A stretch of DNA of 64,000 nt, from NCBI RefSeq assembly GCF_009389715.1, contig NC_052407.1, positions 6,358,475 through 6,422,474 of the forward strand, read 5' to 3'. This stretch comes from Phoenix dactylifera. Taxonomy: Eukaryota > Streptophyta > Magnoliopsida > Arecales > Arecaceae. Below the pieces are notes generated by a model, which was given only the letters and a program-made list of their open reading frames with translations, had not been told where the DNA came from and searched no databases. Below, piece by piece: positions 21,401 to 33,400 of this stretch. Position 1 is the stretch's first letter; each line of letters opens with the position of its first letter. The position numbers were made by a program, and so were the translations under genes.

Positions 21401-24400
21401 TCTTTTATATTGCATATACTCCAAGTTTTGTCATCATCAAAAAGGGGGAGATTGATGACCCAAAGATTGATTCATAAATTGATTTTGATGATCACAAAAC
21501 CTTGAAGTATAGATACTAATGCTTATGTTGCAAGGAGAAAGATATTTATTTTGCAAGGAACATAGCAAGTTGGGAGAACACAAGAAGGCCTCCAAAGCTC
21601 TCAAGTTGGAAGAAAGCTACAATTTATTGGCCCAAAGTTTAAAGTTCAAAGGATTCAAATTGGAGGAGTAAAATCAAAAGAAAAATTCAAAAGAACAGTC
21701 TTCGAGTCGACTCCAGTGGAATTCGAGTCGACTCCGGAGAAGTATGAGTCGACTCCGGAGAAGTATGAGTCGACTCCTAGGAGTCACAGGCAGAAAAGTC
21801 AGAGAGCAGTTTTCGGGTCTGAGATTCGAGTCGACTCCAGTGGAACGCGAGTCGACTCCGATGGTTGGTAGGTCGACTCCAAAGAAAGCAAGAGTCGACT
21901 CTCAGCGGAACACAAGGAAAAAGTCAGAGAGCATTTTTGGGACTCTGAGATTCGAGTCGACTCCCGCATTGCACGAGTCGACTCCGAGACTCCGCGACCA
22001 TCAACAGACAGAAAACCAAGTTACTGCCTCTGAGATTCGAGTCGACTCCCAGACAGTTCGAGTCGACTCCAAGGCAGCGCGACCCCAAAAATGCAGAGGA
22101 TCAGTTTTCGGGCTCTGAGAGCCGAGTCGACTCCAAGAGAATCCGAGTCGACTCGAGGAAGAAAATCAGAAAGTATGTCCTCTGGATTCATGGGATGAGC
22201 CGACTCCGAAGATGCCAAGTCAGCTCCAGATGTTGGCGAGTCGACTCCGGGTTAAGTCGAGTCGACTCCCAGTCAAGGCATGCACTTTAATTCAAATTTG
22301 GAACAGTAGCCGAGTCGTCTCCAGTAAAGCACGAGCCGACTCCTGCAACAGGCGAGTCGACTCCTGATCGCGCGAGTCGACTCCGATCCCAACGGTAACA
22401 TTGTCAGGAAATGCAGACTGTGTCCAACGGCTCTTTTTCTTGTCTCTAACGGCTATATTCTTGTTTCCACGCCATCTAAAGCTATAAAAACAAGAAGAGA
22501 GCTAGGGGAGAAGGCATGGAAGTGGGAGAGAACTTTTAGGGAAGAGATTCCAAACAGATTACAAGGGAAATCTCCCAAAAGCACAAAAGGGCCATTCAAA
22601 GTGAAATAGAGGGAAGAAGAGCATCCAAGTGAATCCCAAAGCTTCCTCTCCATCCGTGTGCTGCCTCAGTGATCCTCCACTTCGTGCCAAATCAGAAGAG
22701 GGTCAAGTAAAGAAGAAGCCGAGCTCCTCCATCTTCAAAACTCGTTTGAGGGCTTCTCTTTACTCTATTTGTTTATATTGTCATATCTGCTTGTTTAAGA
22801 AGCTTTGATTTGTTTTTATTCTTTGTTTTAATATCTTGTAACTTGATTCAATCAAGGGATTGAATCAAGGGGTTAAAGGTTTGTTGGTGAGCCAAAGGGA
22901 AAACCAACGGTGTAAGGTTTGTTGGTGAGCCAAAGGGAAAACCAACGGGATTAAGGTTTGTTGGTGAGCCAAAGGGAAAACCAACGGGGTTTAGGTTTGT
23001 TGGTGAGCCGAGGGTAAAACCAACGTGTAAGGGTTTGATTGTGATCCCGGGAAAACAATCGGAGTGGTTCTAGTCGGTGAGCCTGGGAAAACCGACCGAG
23101 TTCGTTGTGCGCTCGTAAAACAACAAGTTGGGTTGTGAGCTTGTAAAACAACCGGCTGTAATCGGTAGGATTATAGTGAAATTCCCAAGAGGTCTTGGGG
23201 AGTGGATGTAGGTGCTGGAGTGCACCGAACCACTATATGTCCTTTGTGTTTGTAATGCCTCTAGTTATTGTCTAACTAACACACTTACTTACTTAGATAA
23301 ATTGCTTGCTTAATTCTTATCCGCACATCCTTTAGTTGCAAGCATATTTAATCAAGTCGAAGTCTATACATCAAACCCTTGCTAAGTTTAACTTTCACTG
23401 TGCATCTATACAACTTAGCATAGTTAATCAAAAAGTTTTAGAAGTAGCATAAAAGTTTTGAAAGACCCAATTCACCCCCCCTCTTGGGTTGTATCTACTG
23501 GGCAACACACCCCATTACCAGCACCCAAACATGGCCTAATTGTTGCAATTACCCAGTTGACTTATATCTTACGTGATATTTATGTTTCATTTTTTGGACT
23601 CAACCATTTTCTAGATTTCTACATATGTTTGTTTGTTTTTTGAATTTGTTATTTTATGGATGCCTTGATCTCCATGTTTTTGCATAGAGCCTAGATGCTA
23701 GACAATCACCTAGCTACCTTCCTACCATCTACAATCTTTCAAAACACTTGAGTGAAAAAGGATTTTGCTAGTTACATTCACTTGTGATGATGACCATGGC
23801 TCTCATAACTCTTATAATACAATCAACCAGCCATGTGTGATTCCAATCATCTTTTTAGCGTGAAGTTTAACTATTAGGCATTGAAAAATATCCCTTATTT
23901 ATGCAAACTTTTTTTATAAAAACAGTTATCCCTTGTCATGTCCAAATCCCAACCCTTAGCTAAGAAACAAGATCCTTAAATGCTTCATAATGATGTGGGA
24001 GAAGGTGAATAATGTGTAAGAGTTCTTTCAGCCTATCAATCAGGCCTAGTCCTTGTTCTTAATTGTAATGTCCGGGCCCACAACCTACTAGGCCCAATAA
24101 GAAATAGGCCCAGTTAGGGGTTTGGGCCCAAATTTTTACTGTGGGCAGTACTATCAGAGTGGCAATCGGAAAGAGGTTGCCACCTCATGCCGGGAAGAGA
24201 AAGGATAAGGCCACAACTGGCCGACAGGGGAAGGCCACCTCATGCCCCACGTGGCAAGGCCAGGCCCAAAGGCAGAGCAAGGGGGGGCAGCTGTTAGTCC
24301 CGGAACCAGAGGGCAGGAGAGATGGGACTTCACAGAAGAAAATCCCCAGCCATGCAAACCCTGGGACGGCCACCTCACCCCCTGCTGGCAGCCGATTCCG

Positions 24401-27400
24401 GCGGGCCTGAGACAAGGGGGGCGGCTGTTAGTCCCGGAGCCAGAGGGTAGGGGGGATGGGACCTCACTGAGGGACCCCCAGCCATGCAGAACCTGGAGCC
24501 GCCACCTCAACCCCCCTGCTGGCAGCCGATTCCGGTGCGCCTGAGACCGGGGGGGCGGCTGACAGTCCCGGAGCAAGGAGAAAAGGAGAGGATGGGACCT
24601 CTCAGAGGAGGTCTCATCCCTTAAACAAATTATTTAAGCCTCTGCCGGCAACCCCAAGTCACAGACCCCCTAGAACACTGAACGAGAGAGAGAGCCGAAG
24701 CCCTGGAGCCGAAGGCAAAGAAACCCTGAAGCTCTGAGAAAGGAGGGACTACTAGGGAGGAAGCACTGCCCGACTGCAACTGGCCAAGGTAAGGAGTTTT
24801 TAGGGTTAGAGTTTAACAGAAGTAAAGAAACCCCTCAGTGGGGTGCTCTCCCCCTCTGTGTCAACAGTGAAACAGAGGGGAGGAGGCCGGCACAGGAGAG
24901 GGAGAAAAACCCACAAGCCCCGGGTCGGGCCGGACTCACAGGCCGCGTACTCAACGGCCACCCGGGCCGAACCCAACCGGGCTCGGCCTGCGGACGAACC
25001 GGACACCGCGGCCTCGGCCACGGGTACCCTAGGGCTCGAGGGGCAGCCCCGGGCCGCCGGTCAGGTTGAGCCGGCAACCGGCGTGGCCACAGGGCTGCCA
25101 ACCCCGGCCGGACCACCGCCTCTTCTCCGGCAAGGGGTGGTGGTGCCGGAAGGAAGGACCAAGGAAAAATTAGAATGAACTCACCGGACTGTAGAGGCTT
25201 CATCCTCGGACTGCGGCCTTACCTCACCGCGGTCGGAGCAGGTGGAGACCTCCCGGAGGAGATCCAGCCGTGACCCCACCTCCCGGCGCTTCTCCTCTTC
25301 TCCGGCATCGCTTTGGAGAAGAGGAAGGGCCGGCCTTCCTTCCGCCGGCCCTCCAGGGGGGGAAGCTCCGCCTCGGTCGGTGGATCGGGGGGAGCCTCGC
25401 CTCCCCGGCCGCCTGCAAAAGAAGAAAGGGAGAAGATGGAGGGCTACGGAAGGGATGAAGGACCAGGATCTAGGGTTTCGGTGGGAACAACAAAAGAAAG
25501 AAAGGAAAAGAGAAGGAGAAGGAGAGAGGGAAAGAAGGGAAGAAAGACCGGAGCCGGAGAAAGCCGAGGGCTCGGCCGGAGGCTAGGGTCTCGGCGAAAA
25601 CAAAGAAGAAAGAAAGAGAAAGAGAGAGAGAAGGAGAGGGAGTGACCGAGAGGGAGAAGGCCACAGATCTGGCCGGAGGAGAAGAAGGGGGCCGGAGGAC
25701 CGGCCGGAGGCGTGGGTTCCGGTGGAGACGAAGGAGAGAAGAGGGAGAGAGAGCGGCCGGAAGAGAGAGAGGGGAGCCGGGAGACGAAGAGGCGAAGCCT
25801 CTGGAAGGGAGGAAAAACCCGGATAGCGGGTTCGCGGGTCGGATCCAAATCCGAACCCGCAACCCGTTAGGCCTAAAAGTCAAATTGGGTTAAGTAAACC
25901 CAAATAAACCAAGTCCAATCTGTTTGGGCGAACCCAAATGACGAATTAGGTGAAATCTGAACCCAATTGAGACCAATTTAAGCCCAGTCCGAACCCAATT
26001 AAGTATGTGGGTCTTAACAGACCCGATTGAATGTAAATCAGGCCCAATTCGAGCCCAAACCAACTAATTTGAGGCCAAATTGACTTTGGGCTGACCCTGA
26101 CTCAGGCCCAAATAGGCCACATTGACCCTTAAACCCAAAATTTGGCCCAATTAAACTTGGGATTAAGCCTATTGACCAATTAGAAGGCCAATTAACCCAT
26201 ATGAACCCAATCAAGGCTCCAATATGGACACATTAGACTTGGGCTATAATTCGGGTAGGATCCAAACAAGTAAAAAGGAAATAATATGCTTATTATGATG
26301 TGATTTTAGGTGACTCAGGATCCGTCACCAGAACGTAAGAAACTTGGGAGAAAGCGAATCACTGTAAGTAACCTGTCCTAATCTTTTATGGATCATGCAT
26401 GAAATTTAACGTTATACTTGTATTGTAGGTCATGTACCCTAAATTATAAGCTGTGCATGGTGAATGTATATGGCATGCTTTAGTTATACAAGTTATGATT
26501 GTATGTGCTTTATGATTTCCATTATGCCTACGAAATAAGTAGATTACATTATATCCTAAGATATGGATTATGAATCATGTGTATGAGTGGCATGTGTGAG
26601 CCATATAATTGGTGATTGTGCATATATCATGCTTATGTAGATTTCATGATGCATGTAAGGTGAATGGAATTACATGTCATAATTTTCATTAGCATGAGCA
26701 TAAAGAATGATGATGAATTGCCTCCAGTTATTTGCACATCTTGCAAGGGGTACCTAAGGGTTCTCGATGCTACGGGCCGAATGCAACTGAGCCGGCCTTG
26801 CCAGTGGCCGATAATGACTGAGCCAGCCCCGCCAGTGGCCGACTAATAACTGAGCAGGCCCCGCCAGTGACCGATAATGAATTCGCCGTAGCATCCATGA
26901 GGTACCACCTATAAGAAGTATTGTCTACGAACTCTTAAGAGCTACTGATCGAATGCAACTGAGCCGGCCTTGCCAGTGGCAGAATGACTGAGCCAGCCTC
27001 GCCAGTGGCCGTCTAATAACTGAGCTGGCCCCGCCAGTGGCCAAGAATGACTTCGCAGTAGCATCTGAGAGTATGACCACGGCATGCCGGTGGCACGATT
27101 TTCTTTATATATGCATGTTACAAGATTTCTTGATAATGTAGGATACTGATTTATTTACTCAGCATGAATATTTTATTATAATGATTTATTCAGTAGTATA
27201 CATGTCAGCTTCTCAAACCCTGATTAAATATGATCAGTATGGTAGTTGATCCGATAAGATTATGCAGGACCACTTACTGAGCTGTGTAGCTCATACCCGT
27301 GCATTTATGTTTTTTTTTAGATCCCCACCAGTGACCGCTGCTAGGAGCATTTTTCTTTTGTAACAGGGCTTCCTTATTTTGGGTGATATGAACATATTTA

Positions 27401-30400
27401 TGTACATAAACTGTGTAGAAGCTCTGTACCTTATATGAACCAGTATGTTGTAATACCTACATTTTGATATATGTAAGTTTGACTGCTTTTGACTACATGT
27501 TGACCATGTACGAGGCTGCGTGCTATTGTGGGCAGTAGTCGGCAATGGCACGGCCGTGTCACGGATCCGGATCCAGGGCGTGACATTAATGGTTGTATAA
27601 CTTAGGGATGATTGGCAAGTGCTGATAGTTGTGATAAAGATTTTTAAATTGTGGCATAAAATTTTATGGAGGAAGATGATGTTCAACTAGTTCTGGCTCT
27701 GAATTTTAATTTTATATTAAGATATTTTTAACCTTGTAGTTTTGAACAGTACCAAAGGGCATAAAAATGGGTGATGATTGTGGAGAAGCAAGGATTTAGA
27801 GCCGTTCAAGGAATTGCTTACCTAAATGAATAGAAAGGCCATGTGTTTTGAGGCACAATTTTGAGATACATATATATTGTTGCTGAAGGAATGCTACTAT
27901 TTCTCCTTGTCTTCCTCCTCCTTGCTCCTTTTAATAGTGATGGCTGAAATGTCAACGGTTGTGGCCTTTGTTGCTAGTGTGCAGCGACGTTGGTCGAAGT
28001 CTTTTAACAATTGCTGCCTTGAAAGGTATTTATACTAAAAATTTCCAGCTACCTCATTCCTGAAGTCTCTTGGTGGTTGTGCCAGAGACATAGGGTTAGA
28101 TCTTCGCATTGTAAGTGTTGTGGGAGATTAGGGGGATTGGAGGAGGCCGACAGCTCATTATGTAGCCTGAAATTACGAACAAATCTTACCAACCAAGAAA
28201 GGCATTTGAACATAGTCAAGCAAGTAAAGACAGAGGTAGGTGAACCAAGTGAAGTAGCTATCTTGCATAAAACCGTACTAACAATGATACATATGAGCTA
28301 GTTTGTGATAATCTGTTTCTTGTTGACGATGTTATATCCTTTGTCATGTTGAAGCTTGTCATTATGATTGGAAAAATGTTCAATTGAACATGGAACTGAA
28401 AATGACTGTGTTTCTCCTTCCTATCAAGAAGGTTATTGTCCATCTATTCCTCCAATTCCTCCTTTTGTTCTTGTCACTAGTTGTTAAGTGCTGAAGGGTC
28501 TTTTAGCACCAAAATATGATTTAATTGATACCAGTCTATGTGCTATAGTATGGGCAAAAATCGTGGATTTTAAGTTAGTTACAATGTTTTCTTATATAAG
28601 ATGGTGATAGAACTCAAGCTCGACTACAAGTGACATAGATGTCAAGTGTCCTAAAGAATCCTACATAGAAATCTTCTAACAGCTTTATATGTGTGTGTGT
28701 ATGTATCGGTTTATGCTGTTATGCATATCATAAGTAATAAGCTAGATTATTCTCCTTGAGTGCTTGAAGTTTAATAAAATGGTAGCTGACTGTTATGTTG
28801 GTATTGATAGCTTTCATATAAGTGTCAAAAGTAGACACATAGTGATGCTGACATGATGGTTTGATGGTATGAAGTGTCAAGAAGTGTTATAAAGTGTCCC
28901 AAGTATCCAAGTGCTCGACATGTTGAAAAGACCCAAGATTTTGAGTGCCTAGGTAACCATACTTGACAAGGAAAAACATCATGATGTGCAAGTTCAATTT
29001 GTTCATGAAAGTGTATGGTAATAATGTCTTGTTCTTTGGGGGCAAGATATGGCAACTTCCAATATGTGCTTTAGGGCCCCTCTTCTGTATTTTATTGTTT
29101 TTGACTCTTCCACACGTGTGGGGGTTGGAATTGAAACGTGTTGGTTATACCCCATCCTTTTTAGAAAAAATGCAATGAAGTTAACATTATTATTGTGTGG
29201 TGTACGATAGATTGGGTGGTTTTGCTACTCTACTACATATTATTATTTAAGGTTTTTGTAGGGAGTTGTTTAGAAGCTTTTTTTTTAAAAAAAAAAATTA
29301 TAGTTTGTTTCACATTTTATTTGTAAGGAACAAGGTTTTTCGTACCGGTACCGGACCCCATACCGGTGTCACACTATCATAGTGTCGGTATGGTACGGTA
29401 CGCGGTACGCCTAGCGTACTAAGTGTTGGTACACCACTGATATCGGTACGGTACGTCCGATACCGTCTGTTACAGTACAACATACCATGGTAAGGAAGAG
29501 GCCAAAAGTGGTAGATGGACATAAATCATTGTCCACAAAAAAGGATAAGAGGGAAGGAGATGAAAAGAAACACGAAGCAAAAGTCAAGTAGGTTTAGCCA
29601 TTCTTCTTCAATGTCGTCTTCTTTCCCTTCGCAATTTCTACTGAGTGACTCCTAGCTTTTCTCTATTTAATTGTCGTTTAGTGCTATGCGAGTCCCCTGT
29701 TTCCATATTGCACTCTATGGCCACTATGCCTTGTTCTAGGTTTTGCTAATCTTGTAACTTAGGTCTGCTTTTTGGGGCTTTTTCCTTCTATTTGTAGTTT
29801 GGGTTTATTTTGCATGGGCACTTTTTATATATATATATATATAAAATATGTATGTATATATGTATGTATGTATGTATGTATGTAAGTAAGTATGTACGTA
29901 TGTATGTATCTATATATATATATATGTGTGTGGGGGGGGGGGGTGTGGGTGTGTGTGTAGATATATGTATTTGTGTGTGTATATATGTATATGTATATGT
30001 ATATATTTATACATGTATACACACACACAGATATACATACATACATACATACATATATATGTGTATGTATATTATGTTCATATGTATATGTATGTATGTA
30101 TGCATATATATGCATATATATATGTATGTATGTATATGGATATTTTTATGTATATATATGTGTGTGTGTCTCTCTCTCTCTCTATATATATTTATAAAAG
30201 TGCAGCTTAGCTTTTGTTTTGATAACTTCACTAAAAATTTTCTCAGGCTAGTTAAATAATTGATTGGATGATTGAGTTCCAGACTCACTTGGGACATAAA
30301 GGGGCTAAAAACTATATATTCATTATTAGAGGCGAAAGCCAAAGCTTGGTTTAATTGGTTGGCCTAAACTCCAAAAATATGTACATATTTTGTTAAAATT

Positions 30401-33400
30401 AACTTGAAAGGCTATGATATTGTAATATAAACAACTTGTGCTATGTATTTTGTTGTTTCTTCATTTGATTGCATTTTTGGAAGCATTTTGTCATAATCAA
30501 ACTTGAATCTTGCAAGTTTATAGGAGATTTGGGAGTGCGTATTGATGTCAAAGTTTAAAAAAAGTTGAAAGGAACACTAATTTTTTTGACCTTACTAACA
30601 TTATCATCAAGCAATAAAATGATATATACCAAAATGAAATATTGCAGATCATATTTTCTTATTGTTATTGCTTAAACTGTGTTTTTGATTATTTAAATGT
30701 GAAATCAACGAAATTGATGTGCCCTTCTCGATCAAAAGCAATATAAGATACTCAAATGGTGTCTAATATTTTCCTTTATTAGGTTCACCTTTTGTATTGT
30801 TTTTAATTAGTCTTTGAAGACCCGGTCGACTCACTTAAGTCGACTGAATAGACTTGTCAACTGGCACACTTTACATGCTTGTTTGGTGAACAGCCTAATT
30901 GTTGGACAAACCCATTCACCATTCGACTTAGGTGCTTCAACCATCCGAACTGCCCAGATTAGATGGTAATGGCCTGTGGGTTATGTAGGAGGATAAGAAT
31001 CCATCCTGTCACCCTTTGTCTTGCTTGCGCTGCTAGATCTAGTGGTCGTTGATGCCACAAGAGATTAAGTGTTGATCTCCTCTCTGCCTTTTTCTCGTTG
31101 AGTTGCTGTAATACTTGGAGAATAACACTGTTGCTGGAAATTGGACCCGGGGGTGGCCACTTGGCTGAGAAGGAGGAGCTCCGGTGCGAGCGGTACGTCG
31201 GCGGGCTGCATCCTCCGGTAGACCTACAAGAAGCCGATGGCCGGGGTTTCCGGCGCCGGCCCTCCGATGGTTAAGTCAGAGGGGGCTTTTGTGGAAAAAG
31301 AGAGAGAGATTGCAGGCAGAGTTTCAGAGTCAGAAGTTTCCGATCCAGGGGAAGAGGTTTCCCTTTTATAGGAGGGATACAGGCTTACCTGTAAAGTGAC
31401 TGGGCGAATTAATGAGTCGCCGTCATGATTGGGCGTGGTCGTGTGAATTAATAAATTGCCATAGGTGAATGGACGATGTTGAGTGAGTCAGCTAGTTGCC
31501 ATGAATGGCCTGAGGTTTTGAGTAAGCAGGAGATCTGTGGAGACCATACGCATTAATTGTTGAGTAAGCCGGAAATCTGTGGAGACCATGCGCATTAATT
31601 GCTGATGGTTGTAACAGAGCATGGTCCCTAGTTGAGCTGGTGCGGTGAGGCTGCTGCAGGGTATGGCCGTAGCAGGTGGACGACAAGGTCGGCCTTCTGA
31701 GGTCGGCTTGGCCTGCTGAGCTGGGTTCGGCCTTCTGAAGTCGGGGATGCCGAGATCAGGCGCCTGGAGGTTGGGCGCTTCGGGGTCGGACGTTTGGAGG
31801 TCAGGTGCCTGAAGGTCGGGCGCCTCGAGGTCGGGCGCCTCAGGGGTTGTTGCCGGGGCGCCTGTCATCACGTGCCGGCGATGCGCCCACGTGTTTCGGG
31901 GCGATCTGTTTTTCTCCCCAACAAACACAATGGTGGAAGACGTGATTGGAGATGGCGATCATCATTAGAGGCGTAGGAGATGGGGAATGGAAGGTGGTTG
32001 CTGATCCAACTTGCCATTGAACTGCAGTTGAATCGTTAACCCTTGACCCATTCACAAAAATGGGTTGGTCTTGGTTGATGGGTTCAGAACATTGTTTCTA
32101 ACTTCTTGACCTTTTTAATGTTTTTCAATATTTTTTTTGTTACCAAACCAATTGAAAATTTGAAACTTACCGAAACTGGAACTCGTTTGCATGGTCAAAT
32201 TCAAATTAAATCTGAGATTTCAACCTTACCCAACACTATAATTTCTACTTCACTATGTAAGATTTTGGAAGGCCTGTTATGCGTTGTTGGTTTATTGTTT
32301 CCAAGAGTTTAAATTTTGCAGAAACCGATCTGCTCGCTGAAACATATTGGTTTAGACCAATTTGATCCAGATTCTGTCGCTGATTTTAGGTTTTGGCTGG
32401 TTTCACTTTCTTTGCTGAAACTGCTTGGTTTCTAGTCAATTTCTCTTTCTCTGGCCAGATTCTTTTTTTCCTGGGGGGATGTTCGTTTATTTATTTCTCT
32501 ATCTATATTTAACTAATTAGTGTAAATTTCAGGCGGTTGTTCTTTTTCTCTTGAGCTAGATGAACAACATTCAATCTCCATGGTGGCATTGTGTTTATGT
32601 GAATGACTTGTTTGTTTAAGCTTCCGGATCTTGTCAATTATTGATGAGCTAATTTAAGTATAAATATAATAACTAAATGGATATATATCCTCCAATGTTC
32701 TAGAAAGATAGGAACTGATACTGGCAAAGTTTATAAAGATACTGATGTGATTTGGTAATGTTTATAAAGTCTCGTGTTAATTGATGTTCTGTAATAGGTG
32801 CCTATTATAGACTGCAGCAAAAGAATATAAAGATTCTGTCCTTTTGAGGTAAAAAAGCTTCTCTTCCCATTTGATGTTTGAGCATTGCTTCACCTTTTTT
32901 TTTTGTATAACTGTACTTCCTATTATCTTTATAATAAATCTGATTTGTATTTTTCAAAACGAGTAAAACTACCCATGCATGCAGTTTTTATCACCTCATC
33001 ATCATTTTCCTTTATATGCTTTTAAAATTTGACCACCTATTTGTGCATCATTTCAGTGGTTTTAGGTTTTATTTTGTAATGATGATCATGGGATCTTTTG
33101 TTGCTTTATAGGAACTAGGAGGGATCACTACGTCAATAGAAAGAGAGAAGTTCTCGGTGCAAGATCTGATGAAGAAAGTGAACGATATGATGTGGCATAC
33201 AGAATTTGCTGTCCGTTCATATATGATGCTTAGGCCAAGGTTTCTTCGTCCAAATGTACCAGCTGCTTCAGGTATTGGTTCAGCAAGTCAGACTGTGGGT
33301 GCAGCAGGAACTTCTGGCCAAACCAATCAACTGATGACAAGCTCCATATCACCAAGTTTTGAATTCTATAGTGGGATTCCAAAAAGACCTTCTCAATTCA

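Larger units (their letters stand above)
15790..23507 (+). mobile_element. Young non-autonomous Ty1/Copia element with intact LTRs and target duplication
   Basis: Two LTRs of exactly 2055 bases (15790-17844 and 21453-23507) begin TGATGACCCAAAG and end GGGCAACA. The target duplication CACCC is perfect (15785-15789 and 23508-23512). A primer site TGGTATCAGAGC at 17847-17858, matching the initiator-Met tRNA 3' end, and a polypurine tract AAAAGGGGGAG just before 21453 fix the plus orientation. The 3608-base internal part encodes only a short gag-like ORF; no protease, integrase, reverse transcriptase or RNase H is recognisable. Reading the two LTRs side by side I found one substitution (T at 17283, C at 22946) and no length change, so insertion was very recent. 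Long LTRs and the GGGGGAG-rich internal tail resemble the SIRE/Maximus branch (inference). It lies in sense orientation inside the NUP58 intron. Confidence 0.93.
24064..27585 (+). mobile_element. Solo LTR of a Ty3/gypsy (Del/Tekay-like) element, 3522 bp
   Basis: It begins TGTAATGTCCGGGCCC and ends CCAGGGCGTGACA, termini typical of Del/Tekay-type gypsy LTRs. It is flanked by a perfect 5-bp target duplication TTAAT (24059-24063 and 27586-27590). No internal coding region or second LTR copy is present, so this is most simply a single LTR left by recombination. GC-rich, purine-rich sequence occupies 24120-25850, followed by AT-rich sequence. It contains two sets of internal repeats, listed separately. 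Long ORFs between 24141 and 25893 are products of base composition. Confidence 0.85.
14377..33111 (+). other. NUP58 intron 2, about 18.7 kb, host to three retroelement insertions
   Basis: The donor is CAG/GTTTTG at 14377 and the acceptor TTTATAG/GAAC at 33110. Removing the three dated insertions (7718 + 3522 + 795 bases plus their 5-bp target copies) leaves about 6.7 kb of host intron. The host parts (14377-15784, 23513-24058, 27591-31123, 31929-33111) hold no exon I can recognise. ORFs within them, including those across the TATG microsatellite, are not genes. Confidence 0.8.

Noticed and set aside
24141-25893. Several overlapping ORFs of 70-140 codons on both strands
   Set aside because: All lie inside the GC- and purine-rich part of a gypsy solo LTR with a perfect target duplication. 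No domain is present.
24064-27585. Complete LTR retrotransposon with short LTRs
   Set aside because: No repeat of either end is found inside. Only one TG..CA unit and one target duplication pair exist, which fits a solo LTR.
29810-30259. 149-codon ORF and several antisense ORFs over the microsatellite
   Set aside because: The composition is only Tyr/Met/Ile/Cys/Val/His runs from TATG/TG repeats.
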